The notes: a model not told the origin generated them from the letters alone. DNA of 64,000 bases from Poriferisodalis sp965208925 (GCF_965208925.1 NZ_OZ242364.1:1426001-1490000); one strand, 5' to 3'. Shown: positions 9,187-18,465, counted from the first letter of the stretch. Made by a program: numbers and translations.

Positions 9187-9202
9187 ACTTACTCGATTAA
9201 GT
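9187..9202. promoter_or_regulatory. Operator copy 1 of the LacI-family regulator
   Basis: ACTTACTCGATTAAGT, an imperfect 16-bp palindrome centred on CG, lies 28 bases before the regulator start. It matches 14 of 16 positions of the site at 10324-10339. A CG-centred palindrome is the typical LacI-family operator, so this copy probably mediates autoregulation and may also act on the divergent esterase gene. Confidence 0.7.
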
Positions 9203-9230
9203 TAACGCCTTCAAGGACGATGCGGGCGAG

Positions 9231-10235
9231 GTGGCAGTGAAACGTGTCACGAGCGCCGATGTGGCTCGCGAGGCCGGCGTGTCACGGGCGACGGTGAGCT
9301 ATTTGCTGAACAACACGCCTGGCCAGACCATCAGCGATGAGACGCGTCGCAAGGTGCTCGAGGCGGCCGAGCGCTTGGGATATCTGCCCAATCGGAGCGC
9401 GAGGGCACTGCGGCTCGGGCGCAGCGACATTGTGTTGTTCCCGCTCGGTGACGCGCCGCTGTCGCATGTGTTCGCGAATGTGATCAATGCCTGTTCGGCC
9501 GCACTCGATCGTCAAGGGTTCACGCTGGTCTCGGACGCGACCATGTACCCGACACCCGAGCAGGCCGCTGACGCCTGGCTGCGGTTAGGCCCTGCTGCTT
9601 TTGTGGATCTCATCCTCCCGGCCGACCATGCCGCTGTGGTGCAGATGTCCCGAGCCGGCATCGCCCGGGTGTCGGCCGACCTTGACGTGCCCAGCCATCT
9701 CAGCGCCATGGATCTCATCAGCGTTCAGGCCCGCGAGCTGCAGTTGACACACGTCATCGAACGTGGCGCGACAGACATCGTGTACGCCGCGCCGTCCCAG
9801 TACTACGAGAGCTCCAAGAGCCCGCTTCTGCCACCGGCACTCGGGGCCGTCGCTGCGAGCGCCGACGTTCGGCATCGCTTCGAGACGGTCGAGTCATCTC
9901 CGGGTTCGGTCCGGTACGAGGTGAGCCGCTGGGTGAATGCAGGTTGCGACGCGATCTGCGGCTACAACGACGACTACGCGTTGCCGATCCTGAGCGCCCT
10001 AGTGGACGCGGGCGTCCGCGTGCCTAGCGAGGTGATGGTCATCGGTATCGATGACGTGCCGGCGTCGCGTGCCACAACTCCTTCGTTGAGTTCGGTGACG
10101 GGGGCGATGTCAGAGCTCGGAGAAGCGTTGGCTGCTTGCGTTCAAGCGGCCGTTCGCGATCCCGACGCGACGGTGCGGTACCCGCCGCCGGTGCTGCAGG
10201 TTATGGAGCGGGATTCGACGAGCCGGCTGTACTGA
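9231..10235 (+). CDS. LacI-family transcriptional regulator
   Basis: 334 aa from the GTG at 9231 (a second GTG at 9237 is possible). The N-terminal helix-turn-helix and hinge (VTSADVAREAGVSRATVSYL, then LNN) are classic LacI family, followed by a periplasmic-binding-protein-like effector domain ending in a segment resembling VIGIDDVPASRATTPSLSSV. It acts as a cytosolic repressor whose ligand is unknown. Its own promoter region and that of the adjacent oligopeptide importer share one operator sequence, which ties it to that importer. Confidence 0.93.
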   Translation: MAVKRVTSADVAREAGVSRATVSYLLNNTPGQTISDETRRKVLEAAERLGYLPNRSARALRLGRSDIVLFPLGDAPLSHVFANVINACSAALDRQGFTLVSDATMYPTPEQAADAWLRLGPAAFVDLILPADHAAVVQMSRAGIARVSADLDVPSHLSAMDLISVQARELQLTHVIERGATDIVYAAPSQYYESSKSPLLPPALGAVAASADVRHRFETVESSPGSVRYEVSRWVNAGCDAICGYNDDYALPILSALVDAGVRVPSEVMVIGIDDVPASRATTPSLSSVTGAMSELGEALAACVQAAVRDPDATVRYPPPVLQVMERDSTSRLY

Positions 10236-10293
10236 TCGACCGAGCATCGGCGTAGATCATCCCGGCCGGCGGCAGCACGTCGGGACTCGTGTC

Positions 10294-10323
10294 TTGACGC
10301 AACCTGCATGGCAGGCATAGGAT
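10294..10323 (+). promoter_or_regulatory. Promoter of the oligopeptide-type importer operon
   Basis: TTGACG at 10294-10299 and TAGGAT at 10318-10323, spaced by 18 bases, fit a housekeeping promoter. The operator begins at the very next base and would cover the start of transcription, the expected layout for LacI-type repression. Confidence 0.6.
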
Positions 10324-10339
10324 ACTTACACGAGTAAGT
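10324..10339. promoter_or_regulatory. Operator copy 2 of the LacI-family regulator
   Basis: ACTTACACGAGTAAGT, a 16-bp palindrome with 7 of 8 half-site positions symmetric, sits directly downstream of the -10 hexamer and 46 bases before the binding-protein start. With the copy at 9187 it defines the consensus ACTTACWCGAKTAAGT. Confidence 0.7.
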
Positions 10340-10385
10340 GTTGTCGGGAGTCCGGCAGCCACCACGTGGATGCGAAGGGGGATTC

Positions 10386-12131
10386 ATGGGGACGCATCTG
10401 GCTCTGCTTGGTCGAAGGCCACGTTCGAATCGGCGGTCGCTGCGTTGGACTACAGCGCTCGCGTCGGTGGCGATGCTGTTCGCAGCCTGCGGCACCGGCG
10501 GGGATGCCGCGGGGGATGATTCTCTGGCACCTGACGGTGCTGAGACGACGGCCGCGACGGCGCCGTCCAGCGAGGACGCATCGTCCGGCGGTGAGGGGTC
10601 CCAACAAGGCAGCACCGAATCGACAACGGAAACGGTGCCAAGTAAGGACCAGCTCGCTGCTCCCGGAGAGGAAGCGCCGGTCTTGGGCGGCGGAGGAACA
10701 CTCTCGTTCGGGGTCGTCGGAGCGCCTCCCAGTCTGAATCCCGGAATCGGCGATCCAGCGTTCGGAGCGCTCTATCAGTGGGCTTACGACTCGCTGGTGA
10801 TCATGCAGCCGGACGGCTCGTTCGCCCCCAACCTTGCCGTCGAGTTCGGGTACACGGACGACCAGAACATGCGATACGAGCTGACACTTCGCGAGGGAGT
10901 GAAGTTCAGCGATGGCACTGATCTCGACGCCGGGGCGCTCAAGACGTACCTCGAGTACGTGCGCTCGCAACCGACAGCCTTGGCGCAAGCCTTGGCGTCA
11001 GTCACCGACATCGAGATCACCGGTCCGCGCTCGGTGGCCTTGGTGCTCAGCACGCCCGATCCCGGCATGAGTTTCTTCTTCGCCCAAGGTTCCGGTGTCG
11101 GCAACGTCATCAGCTCTGCCGCGCTCGAAACACCTGAGACGCTCGATCTCGGAACTGCCGGCGCGGGTCCTTACATGCTCGTTTCCGAGGAGTCGACGCC
11201 GAACGATACGTACACCTTCGTTCCGAACCCGCACTACTGGAATCCCGCCCGCATTCACTGGGACGAGGTCATCGTGCGCGTGATCCCCAACTCGTCGTCC
11301 ATCATCGAGGCGATCCGGGCTGGTCAGCTGCAAGCCGCGCAGGGGGACGCGACCACCATGTCTGCTGCTGCCGAAGGGGGCATCACAGTCATCGGTGCAC
11401 CGATGTCCATCGTTGGCATCAACCTGGTGGACCGCGATGGCGTTGTATCAGGGCCGCTCGGGGACGTGCGTGTGCGCCGGGCGCTGAACCATGCAGTCGA
11501 CCGCGAGGCCGTTGCTGCAGCGCTGCTCGGCGACAGCCGCTTCGCTCTCAGTCAATACGCGCTCAGCGGTCAGCCTGGGCACGATCCTGCGCTCGACGCG
11601 CTGAACGCTTACGACCCCGACCGAGCCCGAGCGCTGCTCACCGAGGCCGGCTACGGCGACGGCATCACCATCGGGGTGCTCGATGCCAGCATCATCGGCC
11701 TCGACATCTTGACGCAGGCGGTCGCCGGTCAGCTCGCCGAGGTGGGCGTCACGCTCGACCGCACCACTGTGGCCGATCCCACGGCATATTTCACGGGCTT
11801 GGTCTCGGCGCAATACCCCGCGGTGGCGATGTTCTATGGGGTGTCGAACATGCAGACATACCAGTCGTTCTTCATTAACCCGGCGGGGCCCTTCAACCCA
11901 TTCGGCACAGTCGATCCCGAGCTGGACGCGCTGTACGCCGAGTACTTCGCCACCGTGGGGGACACTTCCGATGTCGAGCGACGCATCAATGCCCGGCTTG
12001 TCGACCAAGCCTGGGTGCTGCCGGTCATGGGCTCACCCCTTCCGTGGTATCTCGCAGAGGGTCTAACCGGCATCGAGGCCACCAGTGCCAACTCGTCAAT
12101 CCCGACCTTGGCCGACATCCGCCCCGAGTGA
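10386..12131 (+). CDS. ABC importer substrate-binding lipoprotein, family 5
   Basis: 581 aa. The ATG at 10386 is preceded by AAGGGG and gives a basic N-terminus, hydrophobic core and lipobox LFAAC with Cys35, so the protein is lipid-anchored outside the membrane. A Thr/Ser/Glu-rich linker (about 36-95) leads into a family 5 domain (peptides, nickel, some sugars): FGVVGAPPSLNPG, YELTLREGVKFSDGTDLDA, GPYML and DVRVRRALNHAVDREAVAAA are all diagnostic. First gene of the importer operon. The LacI-family control hints at a sugar-related or glycoside ligand rather than simple peptides, but that is inference. Confidence 0.93.
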   Translation: MGTHLALLGRRPRSNRRSLRWTTALASVAMLFAACGTGGDAAGDDSLAPDGAETTAATAPSSEDASSGGEGSQQGSTESTTETVPSKDQLAAPGEEAPVLGGGGTLSFGVVGAPPSLNPGIGDPAFGALYQWAYDSLVIMQPDGSFAPNLAVEFGYTDDQNMRYELTLREGVKFSDGTDLDAGALKTYLEYVRSQPTALAQALASVTDIEITGPRSVALVLSTPDPGMSFFFAQGSGVGNVISSAALETPETLDLGTAGAGPYMLVSEESTPNDTYTFVPNPHYWNPARIHWDEVIVRVIPNSSSIIEAIRAGQLQAAQGDATTMSAAAEGGITVIGAPMSIVGINLVDRDGVVSGPLGDVRVRRALNHAVDREAVAAALLGDSRFALSQYALSGQPGHDPALDALNAYDPDRARALLTEAGYGDGITIGVLDASIIGLDILTQAVAGQLAEVGVTLDRTTVADPTAYFTGLVSAQYPAVAMFYGVSNMQTYQSFFINPAGPFNPFGTVDPELDALYAEYFATVGDTSDVERRINARLVDQAWVLPVMGSPLPWYLAEGLTGIEATSANSSIPTLADIRPE

Positions 12132-12206
12132 GGGAGGCAGGCGCGACCGCAGCGACCGCCGTCTAGCGCCCATTCGCTGCGTTCCCATCGGCTAGGCACG
12201 GAGACG

Positions 12207-13190
12207 ATGGCGGTCCTCCGGCTCGCAGCGCGCCGGCTGGCGTGGTCTATACCACTCGCGTTCGCGGCGACCGCGGTGTCGTTCGTTCTCGTGGCGCTGC
12301 TGCCGGGCGATGCGGCAGTGTCGCTCGCAGGCCGCAACGCCACAGAAGCCCAGCTTGAACAGGTGAGGGAAGACCTCGGTCTCGACCGTCCGGTGTGGTC
12401 CCAGTACGGCACGTGGCTCGGCGGGGCGGTCCAAGGAAACCTCGGCACGTCGATGATCAATCGGCAGCCGGTGACATCGCAGTTGAACGACCGGCTGGTG
12501 CCGTCGATGTCGCTGATCGGCGGCGCTGTGCTGGTCGCAACGGTCGTCGGCGTGGCAATCGGCATCGGCGGGGCGCGTGGGAGTCGCCTCGGGCGCGCAG
12601 TCGACGGATTCTCCATCGGTGGGCTGGCGATCCCTGACTTCTGGCTGGGACTTGTCTTCATCGTGCTGTTCGCCGTGCACCTGGGCTGGTTCCCTCCCAC
12701 GGGTTACGTCAACTTCGGTGATGGAGCGGGGGCGTGGCTGCGTTCGCTGGCGTTGCCGGTCGCCACGCTGTCGGTGCCGGCCGCAGCGATCGTCGCACGT
12801 CAGGCACGAGAGGCACTTTCGACCGCGCTCGGTCAGGATTTCGTACGGACACTGCGGGCGGCCGGGTTCAGCGAGGCTTCGATCGCGTGCCGTCACGGGC
12901 TGCGCAACGCCGCCATCCCGATCATCACCGTCGTCGGACTGGTGTTCATCGGTGCACTGGGCGGAACTGTGGCCGTCGAGTCGGTGTTCGCGCTGCCCGG
13001 GCTGGGCCGCGCCGCCGTCGAGGCAGCAGGCACCCGAGATCTGCCCGTCATCCAAGGCATCGTCGTGTACTTCACGCTGCTCGTCATCGCAGCGAATCTG
13101 CTCGTCGACTGTGCGTACGGATTGCTGGATCCGAGGCTGCGGTCTGCGGCGCGACGCGCACCGACACGATGGACGACGGAGGCTGCGTGA
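12207..13190 (+). CDS. ABC importer permease, DppB type
   Basis: 327 aa with about six membrane helices. The first spans residues 12-30, and a periplasmic loop with LGLDRPVWSQYGTWL precedes the permease core. The EAA loop (TLRAAGFSEASIACRHGLRN) contacts the ATPase. It forms the translocation channel with the permease half of the next gene. The stop overlaps the next start by 4 bases (GTGA). It begins 75 bases after the binding-protein gene, with no sign of a terminator between. Confidence 0.93.
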   Translation: MAVLRLAARRLAWSIPLAFAATAVSFVLVALLPGDAAVSLAGRNATEAQLEQVREDLGLDRPVWSQYGTWLGGAVQGNLGTSMINRQPVTSQLNDRLVPSMSLIGGAVLVATVVGVAIGIGGARGSRLGRAVDGFSIGGLAIPDFWLGLVFIVLFAVHLGWFPPTGYVNFGDGAGAWLRSLALPVATLSVPAAAIVARQAREALSTALGQDFVRTLRAAGFSEASIACRHGLRNAAIPIITVVGLVFIGALGGTVAVESVFALPGLGRAAVEAAGTRDLPVIQGIVVYFTLLVIAANLLVDCAYGLLDPRLRSAARRAPTRWTTEAA

Positions 13191-15115
13191 AAGCCGGCGC
13201 GATGAGCCGGGCGTGGGCCGTGTGCGGTCGCCATCGGTGGGGTGCAGCGTCGGCCGCATACCTCTTGCTGCTCATCATCGTGGGCCTGTGTGCCGGCTGG
13301 ATCGCTCCGTTCCCACACGGCCAGCAAGATCTCCGCGACGTGCTGAGCGGACCGTCGAGCGCGCACTGGCTGGGCACCGACACGCTCGGCCGGGACCTGC
13401 TCAGCCAGCTGATCTACAGCATCCGGCCATCGCTGGTGGCAACGGCCGAGGCGCTGGCGGTGTTCCTCGCCGTCGGCGTCAGCTTCGGCATTCTCGCTGG
13501 CTACAGGCGGGGCGCTGTCGATGCCGCCATCAGCAGATTCGTCGAGCTGGTCCAGTCCATCCCGGCAATCATCGTGATCCTGGTCGTGCTCGGCGTCTTT
13601 GGGTCCAGCGTGCTCGCCGCCATGGTGACGTTGGGACTGCTGGCCTCGACCGGACTAGTTCGAGTGGCCCGCGGCACGACGCTCGCCGTGCGCGAGGAAC
13701 TGTTCGTTACGGCTGCGCAGGTCTCCGGTGTCCCACCGGCGCGGATCATGCGCACACACGTGCTGCGCCGGATCATGGGGCCCGTGCTCGCGCAGGCGTC
13801 GGTCTTCGCCGGAATCAGTCTGGTCGTCCAGGCGGCCCTGTCCTTCCTCGGGCTGCTACAGAGCGGTTCGCATCCCACGTGGGGCGCCATGATCGGCGAG
13901 GCGTCGCGGGTGATCTCAAGGGCGACGTGGCCGCTGATCCCGCCCGGCGTTGCGATCGCCGTGACGGTGCTGGCGCTTGGGGCACTGGGAGATGCGCTGC
14001 GTGATGTGGCCGCTGGAGAAACCGGACCCGCTCAGCGGCATCATCGGCGCCGCGCCCCGGTATCCAAGGACGTCAACACCCATGTGGGTTCCACCAGCGG
14101 CGTAGCGGCGCTGGAGCCGTCGAGCTCTGATGGTCTGCTCGAGGTCCGCGATTTTTCACTAGCAGCGTTCAACCAACAGGTGCCATTGCCGTTGGTGACC
14201 GGGGTCACGTTCGCGGTGCACCGGGGCGAGACGCTCGCTCTGGTGGGGGAGTCGGGCTGCGGGAAGTCCATCACCGCACTGGGGGTTATGGGACTGCTGC
14301 CGCCCGGCATCGCTGCGACATCGGGCCAAGTGCGTTTCGGCGGCATCCGGCTGACGCCGGACGACCAAGGCCCATACCGCGAGGTGCGCGGCCGCGGCAT
14401 CGGCTTCGTCTCCCAGCATGTGCTGGCGAGCCTGGATCCCACCCACACGGTCGGAAGTCACCTGCGTGAGGCAATCCGCCGCCACGAGCCCATGCCACGC
14501 AAGGCAGCGACGGTCCGGGCACTCGAACTCCTCGAACAGGTCAAGCTCTCCGAGCCCGGTCGGGTGCTGGTGTCGTACCCCTATGAGCTGTCGGGCGGCA
14601 TGTCCCAGCGAGCCGCCATCGCACTGGCCATTGCGGGCCGCCCGCGACTGCTGATTGCCGACGAGCCCACGACGGCCCTCGATGTCACCCTGCAGGCCGA
14701 GATTCTGGCGCTGCTGCGCGACCTGCAGCGCACCGATGGGCTGGCGATCCTGCTGATTACGCACGACTGGGGTGTGGTCGCTGACATGGCCCATCGGGTG
14801 GCGGTCATGTACGCAGGCCAGATTGTCGAGCAGGCGGACATACACACGGCCTTCGCCCGGCCGCGCTTCCCCTACACGCTTGCCTTGATTTCGGCCGACC
14901 CGTCGACGGCTGCGCCGGGCGAGCGGCTGCCCGCAGTGGACGGGCGCGTTCCGCCGCCGGGCTCGTGGCCTCGGGGATGCCGGTTCGCCGACCGGTGCGC
15001 CTACGGCACCGACCGGTGCACCTCGGCCTCGTTGAGCCTTGAGATCGCCGACACAGGCTCGCTCACACGCTGTGTCCGCTCGGCGGAGTTGGTGAGCGAG
15101 GGAGTGCTGCCGTGA
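13187..15115 (+). CDS. Fused permease-ATPase, DppC-DppD type
   Basis: One continuous 642-aa frame from the GTG at 13187, overlapping the previous stop. Residues 1 to about 285 are a DppC-type permease: helices from AAYLLLLIIVGLCAGWIAPF, HWLGTDTLGRDLL, and EAA loop AAQVSGVPPARIMRTHVLRR. After a charged linker, residues about 320-640 are a DppD-type ATPase: Walker A GESGCGKS, signature LSGGMSQR, Walker B LLIADEPTTALD, and the Cys-containing C-terminal oligopeptide-type domain (RGCRFADRCAYGTDRC). Permease-ATPase fusions occur in some actinobacterial peptide importers. No stop or frameshift separates the halves. Couples ATP hydrolysis by one nucleotide-binding half to transport. Confidence 0.92.
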   Translation: MKAGAMSRAWAVCGRHRWGAASAAYLLLLIIVGLCAGWIAPFPHGQQDLRDVLSGPSSAHWLGTDTLGRDLLSQLIYSIRPSLVATAEALAVFLAVGVSFGILAGYRRGAVDAAISRFVELVQSIPAIIVILVVLGVFGSSVLAAMVTLGLLASTGLVRVARGTTLAVREELFVTAAQVSGVPPARIMRTHVLRRIMGPVLAQASVFAGISLVVQAALSFLGLLQSGSHPTWGAMIGEASRVISRATWPLIPPGVAIAVTVLALGALGDALRDVAAGETGPAQRHHRRRAPVSKDVNTHVGSTSGVAALEPSSSDGLLEVRDFSLAAFNQQVPLPLVTGVTFAVHRGETLALVGESGCGKSITALGVMGLLPPGIAATSGQVRFGGIRLTPDDQGPYREVRGRGIGFVSQHVLASLDPTHTVGSHLREAIRRHEPMPRKAATVRALELLEQVKLSEPGRVLVSYPYELSGGMSQRAAIALAIAGRPRLLIADEPTTALDVTLQAEILALLRDLQRTDGLAILLITHDWGVVADMAHRVAVMYAGQIVEQADIHTAFARPRFPYTLALISADPSTAAPGERLPAVDGRVPPPGSWPRGCRFADRCAYGTDRCTSASLSLEIADTGSLTRCVRSAELVSEGVLP

Positions 15116-16116
15116 ACGTCGAGTCAACCCCGACGCGCGATGCAGTGCTCGACGTCTCCGGCGTGACGGTGCGCTACCGGACGCGCGGCCACAAGAGACC
15201 GATCGTGGCGCTCGACGGCGTGGAGACAACCGTCGAGCGTGGCCGAACCACCGGGCTGGTCGGCGAATCTGGTGCGGGCAAGTCGACGCTCGGCAGGGCC
15301 GTCCTGGGGTTGGCACCGGTTTCGGGGGGCAGCATCCGATTCGGCGGTCGCGACATCGTCGACTTGCCGGCCTCCGTGCGTAGAAGGCTCCCCGCACGCG
15401 TACAGGCGGTGTACCAAGACCCTCTTGGATCGCTGAATCCCGGGTACCCGGTGTCCTGGAGCCTCAAAGAACCACTTCGCTCTCGGGGCATCTCGACCCG
15501 AGCCGAGATGACGGATCGGGTGGCAGCCACGCTGGAAGCCGTCGGCATCGACCCCGCTGCATCGCATCGTCGCCCCGCCGCATTCTCGGGCGGCCAGCTG
15601 CAGCGCATCTGTATCGCCCGGGCGATCATCGATCTGCCCGAGCTCGTGATCCTCGACGAGGCCGTCAGCGCACTCGACCTCTCGGTGCAGGCGCAGATCC
15701 TCAACCTGCTGCGCGACCTGCAGGAGGAGCGGCAGCTCAGCTACCTGTTCATCTCCCATGACATGGCCGTGGTGCGCCACTGTTGCCACGAGGTGACAGT
15801 GCTCTATCGCGGTCAGGTCATGGAATCGGGACCCACCGGAGCGGTCGCCGCTGCGCCCGCGCATCCCTACACCAATGCCCTGCTGCGGGCGAGCCCCGTA
15901 GCCGATCCGGTAGTCCAGCGCGCGCGACAGCAGGCAGCACCCACGGCGACCGATCACGAACCGGCCGCACCGGTTCGGGGCTGCGTCTACGCCCCACGCT
16001 GCCCCTTCGCCGAGCCGCAGTGTCATGAGTCCCGACCGCCGCTGCGTGAAATCGCCCCCGGCCGCAAGGCGGCCTGCCACCTCTATCCCCAATGGACCGA
16101 GGAACTCTCTGATTGA
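15112..16116 (+). CDS. ABC importer ATPase, DppF type
   Basis: 334 aa from the GTG at 15112, overlapping the previous gene by 4 bases. Walker A GESGAGKST, Q loop followed by DPLGSLNP, signature FSGGQLQR, Walker B LVILDEAVSALD and H loop FISHDMAVV are intact; a C-terminal oligopeptide-type domain with GCVYAPRCPFA ends the protein. Walker B has DEA where most relatives have DEP or DEA, which is not disabling. Second nucleotide-binding subunit of the importer; last gene of the operon. Confidence 0.93.
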   Translation: MNVESTPTRDAVLDVSGVTVRYRTRGHKRPIVALDGVETTVERGRTTGLVGESGAGKSTLGRAVLGLAPVSGGSIRFGGRDIVDLPASVRRRLPARVQAVYQDPLGSLNPGYPVSWSLKEPLRSRGISTRAEMTDRVAATLEAVGIDPAASHRRPAAFSGGQLQRICIARAIIDLPELVILDEAVSALDLSVQAQILNLLRDLQEERQLSYLFISHDMAVVRHCCHEVTVLYRGQVMESGPTGAVAAAPAHPYTNALLRASPVADPVVQRARQQAAPTATDHEPAAPVRGCVYAPRCPFAEPQCHESRPPLREIAPGRKAACHLYPQWTEELSD

Positions 16117-16655
16117 CCAGCCGCTATTCAGCGGTGCATCTCAGCGTCAGCGCGCGGAGGACGACCCCACAGCCTCCGCACAGCCCTGGGTAAATCACCC
16201 CAACAGCTCGCTGCTCACGTTGCACCACAGCGGTCCGGCCTCAGCGACGTCGAACAGCAAACCGAAGCCAACTCATGACTTTTATCGCCTGGGGGAGCTC
16301 AGAACCCTTGAAATCGGCCATTTTGACCCCGAATTGGCTCCCCGAGAGCGCGTGTTGTGCACCTGTGGCCTAGCCGATCGACTCCACGCAACGCTGTGAC
16401 CAGCGGAAATGCCCTGATCGGGCCAATGTGGAGATTCGAGCTCCGGCTGCGATTCGCCCGGGCTGACCAGGAACGAAGCGACTGGCCAAGATCCCACCAG
16501 ATCCCTTGGCCATCGGAGACCCCATGTGTTCGCCACCTAGGCGGAAATGGGTCTCGAGAGCTGAATTCGCCGACTTGAGCGCACGTCTCGCCTGATTCTG
16601 AACGTACGCGGCCCGCCAAGCGAGTTCCCCACCAGACTCGGCAGCTGCCGCAGGG
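16117..16655. other. Intergenic stretch without a supported gene
   Basis: About 540 bases between two converging genes. Frames are open by chance on both strands, but none has a start with a ribosome site or a recognisable product. Base composition is lower in GC than either neighbour. No clear terminator was found after the importer operon. Confidence 0.6.
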
Positions 16656-16895
16656 CTATCTGGTGGCGTGCCCTTGTGGTCTTCTGACCGGATTCACGAG
16701 CGCCCACACGAACGCGATCAGCCAGCCGGCAATCGTCCATCCCAGCAGGACGTTCAAGGCGGCGATGGCGGCTGTGTGCCGGTGCCGCGTCGACGCCGCC
16801 ACGACTGACGGCAGGAGATACACGCACCCTGCCACAAACAGGACAAGCGCCACCACCCACAAGTTCACGCCGTCAAGATTCGCCAGAAGCGACAT
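16656..16895 (-). CDS. Superinfection-immunity-like small membrane protein
   Basis: 79 aa from the ATG at 16895. Two membrane helices surround a short basic loop: VVALVLFVAGCVYLLPSVVA, then RHRH, then LNVLLGWTIAGWLIAFVWAL. The pattern YLLPS-A--R-H---AI--LN-LLGWT--GW--A--WA- is that of the Imm_superinfect family, first known from a phage T4 protein that blocks entry of other phages. Chromosomal members are widespread and mostly unstudied. Divergent from the membrane protein at 17046. Confidence 0.8.
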   Translation of the reverse strand: MSLLANLDGVNLWVVALVLFVAGCVYLLPSVVAASTRHRHTAAIAALNVLLGWTIAGWLIAFVWALVNPVRRPQGHATR

Positions 16896-17045
16896 GCGAT
16901 CCCCTCTGTCGGCGGATGCCACGCTGCTGTGTGGACAACTAGAGCGATCGGCGGCGTGGTGCGCCTATCGGCCCATGATGACCTGCCGCAGCGGAATGGC
17001 CTACGTCGATGCTATGTGGCGCTCAGTCGCCGTAGGTTGTCGGAG

Positions 17046-17636
17046 ATGTCAGGGCGACCGCCGGTGAGAATCGTCATTGGCAGGCTGGTCGCGGGCGCAG
17101 CTGTGCTGGCTTCGGTGTTCGTTCTCGCCGTCCCGGCCGGAGCACATCCGCTGGAGCACTGCACGATGGGATGGAAGTCGGTCGACGGCGTGCCCGTCGA
17201 AGGCAGTCCGGAGCAGCCGGTACTCGTCTGCATTGAGGAGTTCCATCGTCACCGTCTGCGAGACGTCATCATCAGCACAGCCACGATCAGCGCCGTCTAT
17301 CTGCTGCTGTACGCCTTGATCATCACGCCGGAGGCGGCGAGGCAAGAAAAGCAGAGCAGACCCGGCCGTTGGCGGCTCCTGTTGCGACCCCGTCAGCTTG
17401 CCAGGGCGTTGCCGCGCCGCTACTGGGTGGCGAGTTGGTGCTCGCTTTTCCCGGCGTGCGTGCTGGGTCCCGTGATCGTGCCCGAGTTTCTGGAGTGGGC
17501 CTTTCCACCCGTGAGCAATCTCACGGTCGCGCTGTATGTGTTGCTGTGCGGGATCATCACCGTGATCAGTGCACGCATATTGGCCCACAAGATGAAACAG
17601 TCCGCTCAGTCCGCTGGCGAAGCGAAAGTGGACTAG
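17046..17636 (+). CDS. Exported membrane protein of unknown function
   Basis: 196 aa from the ATG at 17046 behind GGAG. A signal peptide (about 8-32, ending AGAHP) precedes a short outside segment with two Cys (HCTMGWKSV and VLVCIEEF) that could form a disulfide. Three further hydrophobic helices follow: around TATISAVYLLLYALII, WCSLFPACVLGPVIVP and LYVLLCGIITVISARILA. No family recognised. Confidence 0.7.
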   Translation: MSGRPPVRIVIGRLVAGAAVLASVFVLAVPAGAHPLEHCTMGWKSVDGVPVEGSPEQPVLVCIEEFHRHRLRDVIISTATISAVYLLLYALIITPEAARQEKQSRPGRWRLLLRPRQLARALPRRYWVASWCSLFPACVLGPVIVPEFLEWAFPPVSNLTVALYVLLCGIITVISARILAHKMKQSAQSAGEAKVD

Positions 17637-17660
17637 TCAGTCACCCTCGACGCCGCCCTC

Positions 17661-18077
17661 TCATCGTCGCTGGAGAGTGCAGGTGCCTCTGTCGATCTTG
17701 ACGGCGAAGCGTTCGATGATGTCCATGCCGACAAGCACGTCGAAGCCTTCTGGCCGGCTCGGAATCTGCCAGAACGTGCCGAAGCCTCCTCCAAAGCCTG
17801 ACTGGCTTCCGGGACTGTCGAAGCGCAGTCCCATCCACAATCGAAAGGCGGGAGTCCTGACTCCCGCGCGTCCGAGTGAGGCGACTCGCTTGTAGGTGTC
17901 CGGCGCCAGCTGTGCCGTTGCCGCGAGCTGCTCAATCACGCGCTCCGATATGCCCGACTCTTGGGTGCCAGTGTCGATGAGCCCGGTGAACTTCCCGCCT
18001 TCTCCGGGCACTGCCATGGCTACTTCGATCTCGGTGACGATCTGGCGTTGCTGGATCTCGATGACCCTTTCGCTCAC
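17661..18077 (-). CDS. Retropepsin-like aspartic protease
   Basis: 138 aa. Contains the single catalytic motif of clan AA retroviral-type proteases: TGLIDTGTQESGIS at about 31-44, with the Asp-Thr-Gly triad, and the second hallmark VLVGMDIIERFAVKID near the C-terminus. A chain of this size carries one active-site half and must act as a homodimer. It starts at a GTG overlapping the stop of the upstream 80-aa gene by 4 bases, so the two are co-translated and probably work together. Cytosolic, with no signal peptide; substrate unknown. Confidence 0.85.
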   Translation of the reverse strand: MSERVIEIQQRQIVTEIEVAMAVPGEGGKFTGLIDTGTQESGISERVIEQLAATAQLAPDTYKRVASLGRAGVRTPAFRLWMGLRFDSPGSQSGFGGGFGTFWQIPSRPEGFDVLVGMDIIERFAVKIDRGTCTLQRR

Positions 18078-18316
18078 CCTGCTTCACCGAGGCCGAGCGC
18101 GCTCACGAACACTGGCTCTGCACCGATTTCTTGAAAGGAGAACTCGCCTCTTCGGTACGTCTTCATGCCGGCGGCGAACGCAGACTCGCAGTCGCTGTAT
18201 ATGCCGACGACCTCCTCGTCGTGCATGAGCGCGACCTTGCCGTTGTGCTCAGGTTCGAGTTCGGCTCGATGACGCGCTTCGTACGCTTCGAAGTTCTTGA
18301 GCGCCTGAGTGACCAT
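18074..18316 (-). CDS. Small conserved partner of the aspartic protease
   Basis: 80 aa from the ATG at 18316, which has GGGGA six bases upstream; an ATG at 18322 is the alternative. The N-terminal half is helical and charged (NFEAYEARHRAELEPEHNGK), followed by a small beta domain (VALMHDEEVVGIYSDCESAF). It is similar in character to the DUF5678-like proteins often found beside retropepsin-like genes, but I cannot assign it firmly. Overlaps the protease start. Confidence 0.65.
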   Translation of the reverse strand: MVTQALKNFEAYEARHRAELEPEHNGKVALMHDEEVVGIYSDCESAFAAGMKTYRRGEFSFQEIGAEPVFVSALGLGEAG

Positions 18317-18465
18317 GGACATTCCCCACGCCGATGAGGATTCGACTGCCGCCCCACCGGACACGTGTGAACGTAGTTCCAAAGATACGCGCACACCTCA
18401 GGGATTTTGAGGCCCAAGACCGCACCGGAGCACAGGCTCGGTTGGTTGGTGCCAGCAGATGGAGT

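Noticed and set aside
16282..16619. Minus-strand frames after the oligopeptide importer
   Set aside because: Two overlapping frames with Trp/Arg/Ser-rich products and no start signal; more likely decayed sequence.
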